A stretch of DNA of 9,575 nucleotides from an uncultured Prevotella sp. GTDB taxonomy: Bacteria; Bacteroidota; Bacteroidia; Bacteroidales; Bacteroidaceae. The notes under the pieces were generated by a model. That model searched no databases and was not told the origin of the DNA. It saw nothing but the letters and a program-made list of their open reading frames with translations. Positions within the stretch are counted from its first letter, which is position 1, and each line of letters opens with the position of its first letter. This document shows positions 5,700 to 9,575 of the stretch, piece after piece. The stretch covers positions 1-9,575 of the forward strand of contig CALCHM010000141.1 in the NCBI GenBank assembly GCA_937901345.1. Reading direction: 5' to 3'. The position numbers were made by a program, and so were the translations under genes.

Positions 5700-7595
5700 A
5701 TGTCATTCCGTTCCATCCTACAACAATATTGGGGGTATCCCGACTTTCGCGGCATTCAGGCGGACATTATCCAGAGCATTGCCGAGGGTCGGGATACACT
5801 TGGTTTGATGCCCACGGGTGGCGGAAAAAGTATTACCTTTCAAGTGCCTGCGCTAGCGATGGAGGGAGTTTGTATCGTTGTGACGCCCCTCATAGCATTG
5901 ATGAAAGACCAGGTCATGCACCTAAAGCAACGTGGCATTTCGGCTGAGGCTATCTATATGGGGCAAAGTCGCGATGAGGTCATGCGTATCCTTGATAACG
6001 CCGTTTTTGGTGCGGTAAAATTTCTTTACATATCCCCCGAGCGTATCGCCTCAGAACTCTTTCAGCATAAAGTTCGTGGCATGAAGGTGTGTTTTATCAC
6101 GGTGGATGAGGCGCACTGTATTTCGCAATGGGGGTATGACTTTCGTCCGGCATATCTGAAAATCGTTGAACTGCGCCAATTGGTGCCCAATGTGCCTGTC
6201 TTAGCACTTACGGCCACGGCTACCCCCAAAGTGGTCGATGATATCCAAGACAATCTGGGCTTTGCCGAGAAGAATGTCTTTCGCATGAGTTTCGAACGCA
6301 AGAATTTGCGTTACATTGTGCGTACCACGGAGAACAAGTTTAATGAACTGGTACATATACTCCGAAGCGTGGAAGGTCCGGCAATCGTCTATACGCGCAG
6401 CCGTCAGGGCACCGTTGATGTGGCACAGGCTCTCGTAGTCGAAGGATTCACGGCCTTGCATTATCATGCGGGACTCTCCAACGTTGAGAAGGATGTGCGC
6501 CAACGCTCTTGGCAGGAAGATGATACGCGCGTCATGGTGGCCACGAATGCCTTTGGTATGGGAATTGACAAACCTGACGTGCGACTGGTGATTCACATGG
6601 AAGCGCCAGACTCCATTGAGGCATATTTCCAAGAGGCGGGACGCGCTGGGCGTGATGGTAAATGCTCGTATGCCGTTTTGTTGCAGGATCGCGGTGATAA
6701 CACGCGCATGCTTCGTACGGTGAGCGAGAATTTTCCTGAACTCGATTACGTTCGTCATATCTACGATGACTTGGCCAATTTCTTTCAGATGCCCGAAGGT
6801 GAGGGCGAGGGCGTTACGCGTGAGTTCCTGCTAGATAAGTTCTGCATCAATTTCCGACGCTTCCCTATTCAGGTGGAGAGTGCCCTACGTATCCTTGAAC
6901 TTGCAGGTTATTTACATTATCGTGAGGCTGAGGAAAACGTGTCGCGAGTGATATTCTTGGTGAATCGCGATGACCTTTACCGGCAACAGGGACTTACGCC
7001 AATGCTCGACCGGGTGCTCAATGCTTTGTTGCGCCATTATTGCGGCCTCTTTGCGGATTATGTAATGATTGATGAGGAGGTGGTGGCAAAGACCTGCGGG
7101 TGTACGCCCCGGGAGGTTTACGAGCAGTTGAAGGCGCTGACCCACATGCGCGTCTTGAACTACATTCCGAAGAAGTGTGCATCATATATCACGTATCTGA
7201 CGCGCCGTCTCGAAGGGCGATCGCTGCTCTTCCCTCCCATTGTCTATGCACAACGTAAGGAACAATACATTAAGCGTATCCAAAGCGTCATTGACTATGC
7301 ATCGCGAACGGATGTATGCCGAAGTGTTTACTTGTTGGCATATTTTGGCGAGAACGACGTTGCACCATGTGGAGGATGTGACGTGTGCCTGGAACAAAGG
7401 CGTCAAGATCTCGATCCAATCGTGGTGGCAGAATTGCTGTTACAACACCTTTCCGTTGGTCAGTTCTATCCCGTGAGTGAACTATCTGACGTTTGCAAGC
7501 ATATTTCCGCAACGGTCAAAAAGCAAGCGTGGACATATCTTGTGGAGCAGGAATTCATTGCCTGCAAAGACGGAATGATACACCGTATGAAATAG
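5700..7595 (+). CDS. recQ: RecQ-family ATP-dependent DNA helicase
   Basis: A 631-residue superfamily 2 helicase that unwinds DNA 3' to 5' in recombination and fork repair. Motif I is MPTGGGKS at 37-44, motif II is DEAH at 136-139 within a RecQ-type aromatic-rich loop (CISQWGYDFRP), motif III is ALTATATP at 169-176, and motifs V and VI are ATNAFGMGID at 281-290 and QEAGRAGRDG at 311-320. The zinc ligands C540, C557, C560 and C563 keep the C-X16-C-X2-C-X2-C spacing of E. coli RecQ but lie about 220 residues after motif VI instead of about 50, so an extra ~165-residue segment intervenes. A short winged-helix-like tail follows and no HRDC domain is visible. I chose the ATG at 5700 (MSFRSILQQYWG). 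The frame is open back to 5490, but those 70 residues are partly repeat-derived and basic, unlike RecQ N-termini. Confidence 0.94.
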   Translation: MSFRSILQQYWGYPDFRGIQADIIQSIAEGRDTLGLMPTGGGKSITFQVPALAMEGVCIVVTPLIALMKDQVMHLKQRGISAEAIYMGQSRDEVMRILDNAVFGAVKFLYISPERIASELFQHKVRGMKVCFITVDEAHCISQWGYDFRPAYLKIVELRQLVPNVPVLALTATATPKVVDDIQDNLGFAEKNVFRMSFERKNLRYIVRTTENKFNELVHILRSVEGPAIVYTRSRQGTVDVAQALVVEGFTALHYHAGLSNVEKDVRQRSWQEDDTRVMVATNAFGMGIDKPDVRLVIHMEAPDSIEAYFQEAGRAGRDGKCSYAVLLQDRGDNTRMLRTVSENFPELDYVRHIYDDLANFFQMPEGEGEGVTREFLLDKFCINFRRFPIQVESALRILELAGYLHYREAEENVSRVIFLVNRDDLYRQQGLTPMLDRVLNALLRHYCGLFADYVMIDEEVVAKTCGCTPREVYEQLKALTHMRVLNYIPKKCASYITYLTRRLEGRSLLFPPIVYAQRKEQYIKRIQSVIDYASRTDVCRSVYLLAYFGENDVAPCGGCDVCLEQRRQDLDPIVVAELLLQHLSVGQFYPVSELSDVCKHISATVKKQAWTYLVEQEFIACKDGMIHRMK

Positions 7596-7647
7596 TAAGA
7601 ATGAACTAGAAACATCGAATCGATATAATCCATATAACCTATAAATC

Positions 7648-8568
7648 ATGTCATTACATAAACAACTACAACTCTTGCGCGTCATGGTAAAAAATGGTCC
7701 CCAAACGGTAGAATCACTTGCCGAAATGATGGGGGCGCAGGTGCGCATGATATACAGATACATCGAGCAATTTCGCGAGGTGGATATCAACATCGTTAAG
7801 AAAGGAACGACTTACAGCATTGACCCCACATCTCCGTTCATCAGAGATCTTACGCACAACTTCTCCTTCACCGAAGACGAAGCACTAACCATTCTGCGCG
7901 TTTTAAATACCGTAGTAGATAATTCATCCCCAGTGCGCCATCTTCGTGAAAAATTGTCTTGCCTACACGACATGCAGGTGCTGAAAGGTTATGGCGTAGA
8001 CGAACGTGTGGCAGAGAATTTATCAGTGCTTTTCAAGGCTATTCAGAACGAACAGATGGTGTGTCTGCGTAATTATGATTCTCCACATAGTGGTAGAGTT
8101 AGTAATCGCATTGTTGAACCCTTTATGTTCCTCTCGGGAAATAGCGAGGTGCGCTGTTATGAACTTGCTACGGGAGAGAACAAGACGTTCAAGGTGTCAC
8201 GTGCAGAGAAGGTGGAACTGATAGACTTACGTTGGTCAAACCGTGAGAAGCACCGTGTTTATCACACCGACATATTCCATTTCTCTGGCGAGAAGGTATA
8301 CCCCATCACGCTGCGCCTGGGGCAACTCGCATACAGAGTCTTGATTGAGGAACATCCTTATGCCGAAAAATATGTCACCCCTGAGGAAAACGGCACGTAT
8401 TTGCTCGAAACCGATGTTTGTGATTTCAAAGGTGCATCGCGTTTCGTTATGGGACTCTATGAAGACATTCAAGTGCTGGGAAATTCAGAATTCATCAATT
8501 ATCTGAACGAGAAAGTCTCTAAATTCTCCATTTCATGCGGTGACCACTCCAAACTCATTCCTCGGTAA
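7648..8568 (+). CDS. WYL-domain transcriptional regulator
   Basis: A 306-residue regulator in three parts: an N-terminal helix-turn-helix (about 4-50, with TVESLAEMMGAQVRMIYRYI as the likely DNA-reading unit at 20-39), a WYL domain at about 128-193, and a WCX-like C-terminal region at about 215-292. WYL domains are SH3-like ligand-sensing modules; relatives such as PafBC and CapW/BrxR respond to DNA damage or control defence genes, and some bind nucleic acids. The namesake motif is degenerate: it reads RCYEL at 169-173, keeping the tyrosine but not the tryptophan or leucine. The downstream arginine (R185 in FKVSRAEKV) is kept. The gene starts 52 nt after recQ and has no clear promoter of its own, so co-transcription with recQ is plausible. 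Its targets and ligand are unknown. Confidence 0.88.
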   Translation: MSLHKQLQLLRVMVKNGPQTVESLAEMMGAQVRMIYRYIEQFREVDINIVKKGTTYSIDPTSPFIRDLTHNFSFTEDEALTILRVLNTVVDNSSPVRHLREKLSCLHDMQVLKGYGVDERVAENLSVLFKAIQNEQMVCLRNYDSPHSGRVSNRIVEPFMFLSGNSEVRCYELATGENKTFKVSRAEKVELIDLRWSNREKHRVYHTDIFHFSGEKVYPITLRLGQLAYRVLIEEHPYAEKYVTPEENGTYLLETDVCDFKGASRFVMGLYEDIQVLGNSEFINYLNEKVSKFSISCGDHSKLIPR

Positions 8569-8649
8569 CTAACGCATAAATCTAGCGTTTGAAGCCTCAC
8601 ATTTCATTACTCACGTTTTATTACTTATCATCTTATATACGGTCAGATT

Positions 8650-9375
8650 ATGTCCCTTCTTCCTGTTCATCGCGATCCAATGGGCACAGCCATCCGTGAT
8701 TATTACGCGAAAGGTACTGCTAAGCCTCTACGTGTACTTTCTTCGATGTTTGAGAATGATGTTCTCCCCGTCGCAACCTTATTTCGTGGTGTTGAAGCGA
8801 TGAATCTAATGGAGCAAACCGCCCTCAATCGTGCCGAAGGTCGTGTGCTCGATGTGGGTGCTGGTGCTGGATGCCATTCTCTCCCATTACAGGAGCGTGG
8901 TCTCCACGTCACGGCCATTGACATCTCCTCGCTTTCCGTTGAAACCATGCAGCAGCGCGGTGTTATCGACGCCCGTCAGGAAGATTTCTTTACTTTCGCT
9001 CCCGAGGTTGCTTTCGATACCATCCTCATGCTGATGAACGGTACGGGAATCGTGGGCACGCTTGACAATCTCCCCTCTCTCTTCGACCGTCTCGACGTTT
9101 TGTTGGCACCTGGCGGACAGTTGTTGATCGATTCTTCTGATTTGCGTTACATCTATGAGGATGAAGACGGAAATTTCGACCCCGAGGAGTTTGACAATTA
9201 TTACGGAGAGGTCGACTATCAAATGGTTTACGGGAAAGTGCGAGGCGAGCGCTTCAATTGGTTATATGTCGATTTTCCCCGATTAAAGGAATGCGCAGCC
9301 CTAAAAGGTTATCATGCCGAAATCATTTGCAAGGGCGATAACTACGATTACATGGCGTGCATCAAGAAAAAGTAG
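8650..9375 (+). CDS. Class I SAM-dependent methyltransferase, substrate unknown
   Basis: A 241-residue protein with a single Rossmann-type methyltransferase domain. Motif I is VLDVGAGAGCHSL at 66-78, which binds S-adenosylmethionine; the acidic ribose-binding residue is D91 in AIDIS; DTILMLMNG at 123-131 and LAPGGQLLIDSSD at 152-164 are the later core strands. About 60 N-terminal residues (MGTAIRDYYAKG onward) precede the core and probably form a substrate-side cap. There are no signal or membrane segments. No feature identifies the substrate: small molecule, protein or RNA are all possible. It lies 81 nt after the WYL gene on the same strand. The ATG at 8650 is used; an internal ATG at residue 11 is a conceivable alternative. 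Confidence 0.85.
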   Translation: MSLLPVHRDPMGTAIRDYYAKGTAKPLRVLSSMFENDVLPVATLFRGVEAMNLMEQTALNRAEGRVLDVGAGAGCHSLPLQERGLHVTAIDISSLSVETMQQRGVIDARQEDFFTFAPEVAFDTILMLMNGTGIVGTLDNLPSLFDRLDVLLAPGGQLLIDSSDLRYIYEDEDGNFDPEEFDNYYGEVDYQMVYGKVRGERFNWLYVDFPRLKECAALKGYHAEIICKGDNYDYMACIKKK

Positions 9376-9400
9376 CATAGTTCTCCCCAATTCCGACCTG

Positions 9401-9441
9401 TTTTAGAACTTTTATCTAAGAAAATTAGACCTTATGTCTAA
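9401..9441 (+). other. Tandem TTAGA/TCTAA inverted repeats downstream of the methyltransferase gene
   Basis: Four alternating half-sites occur: TTAGA at 9403, TCTAA at 9415, TTAGA at 9425 and TCTAA at 9437. The first and second can pair with a 7-nt loop. The third and fourth pair as TTAGAC-CTTAT-GTCTAA (6 bp). The second and third can pair instead, with a GAAAA loop. On the plus strand the last arm is followed by an A-run, so it is not a standard terminator for the methyltransferase gene; on the minus strand TTTTC follows. They could be weak termination structures or protein-binding sites. Confidence 0.4.
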
Positions 9442-9457
9442 AAAAAAGCCTCCTGAC

Positions 9458-9488
9458 TTTGTTGTTCTAAAAAATATCTATACCTTTG
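9458..9488 (+). promoter_or_regulatory. Bacteroidota housekeeping promoter of the tRNA-Leu gene
   Basis: TTTG at 9458-9461, a 19-nt spacer, then TAccTTTG at 9481-9488: an exact match to the Bacteroidota -33/-7 promoter. Transcription should start near 9493-9497, leaving about 30 nt of 5' leader to be removed from the tRNA precursor. A TTCTAAAA motif sits in the spacer. Confidence 0.9.
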
Positions 9489-9523
9489 CACCGCAATTCG
9501 GAACCAAATAGGTTTTAGAAGCA

Positions 9524-9575
9524 GCCCAGATGGCGGAATCGGTAGACGCGCTGGTCTCAAACACCAGTAGGGCAA
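9524..9575 (+). tRNA. tRNA-Leu (anticodon CAA), 3' part cut by window end
   Basis: The acceptor 5' strand GCCCAGA (9524-9530), T8, the D-arm (9533-9549, stem GCG/CGC with GGTAGA in the loop), and the anticodon arm CTGGT-CTCAAAC-ACCAG (9551-9567) are all visible. The anticodon is CAA at 9558-9560, reading UUG leucine codons. The sequence after the anticodon stem is the start of the long variable arm expected for tRNA-Leu. The T-arm and the acceptor 3' strand lie beyond the window. Confidence 0.93.

Noticed and set aside
8571..8589. AACGC/GCGTT inverted repeat after the WYL gene, as terminator or operator
   Set aside because: Only five base pairs with a 9-nt loop and no T-run; a WYL operator is possible but unsupported.

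Overview
The window looks like a stretch of a Bacteroidota chromosome, most likely order Bacteroidales (Prevotella/Bacteroides-like). The clearest sign is a textbook Bacteroidota promoter before a tRNA gene at the right edge: TTTG, a 19-nt spacer, then TAccTTTG. Other signs are weak or absent Shine-Dalgarno sequences, intermediate GC content and the style of the encoded proteins. Genus is not resolved from sequence alone.

Left third (1-3290, minus strand): one apparent operon read right to left. It encodes a fused enzyme (LicC-like nucleotidyltransferase plus CobD/HisC-like PLP enzyme), then an octopine/nopaline-dehydrogenase-family protein, then a LicD-family phosphotransferase that runs off the left edge. 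Together they read as a surface-polysaccharide decoration cassette: make an amino-alcohol phosphate, activate it with CTP, possibly N-alkylate it like an opine, and attach it as a phosphodiester. The exact substituent is inferred. A -7-like promoter element and a potentially structured leader precede the operon, and a 12-bp intercistronic hairpin lies just before the licD-like gene.

Middle (3598-7595, plus strand): recJ (5'-3' single-strand exonuclease) and a recQ-family helicase, the two nuclease/helicase partners of RecF-type recombination. They are separated by 374 bp that hold a degenerate tandem repeat with an exact 42-bp period (about seven units). The repeat leaves reading frames open on both strands and can mislead start-site calls. 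The RecQ protein has an extra stretch of about 165 residues between its second RecA-like domain and its zinc-binding cysteines.

Right third (7648-9575, plus strand): a WYL-domain transcriptional regulator, a class I SAM-dependent methyltransferase, a 148-bp intergenic region with clustered TTAGA/TCTAA motifs, and the 5' part of a tRNA-Leu (anticodon CAA) cut by the window end. The WYL gene follows recQ by 52 bp and the methyltransferase follows it by 81 bp, so recQ, WYL and methyltransferase could be co-transcribed.

Most genes are ordinary for this phylum. The points most worth a second look are the polysaccharide-decoration cassette with its opine-dehydrogenase member, the 42-bp repeat array, the RecQ insertion, and the RNA/DNA structures in the intergenic regions.
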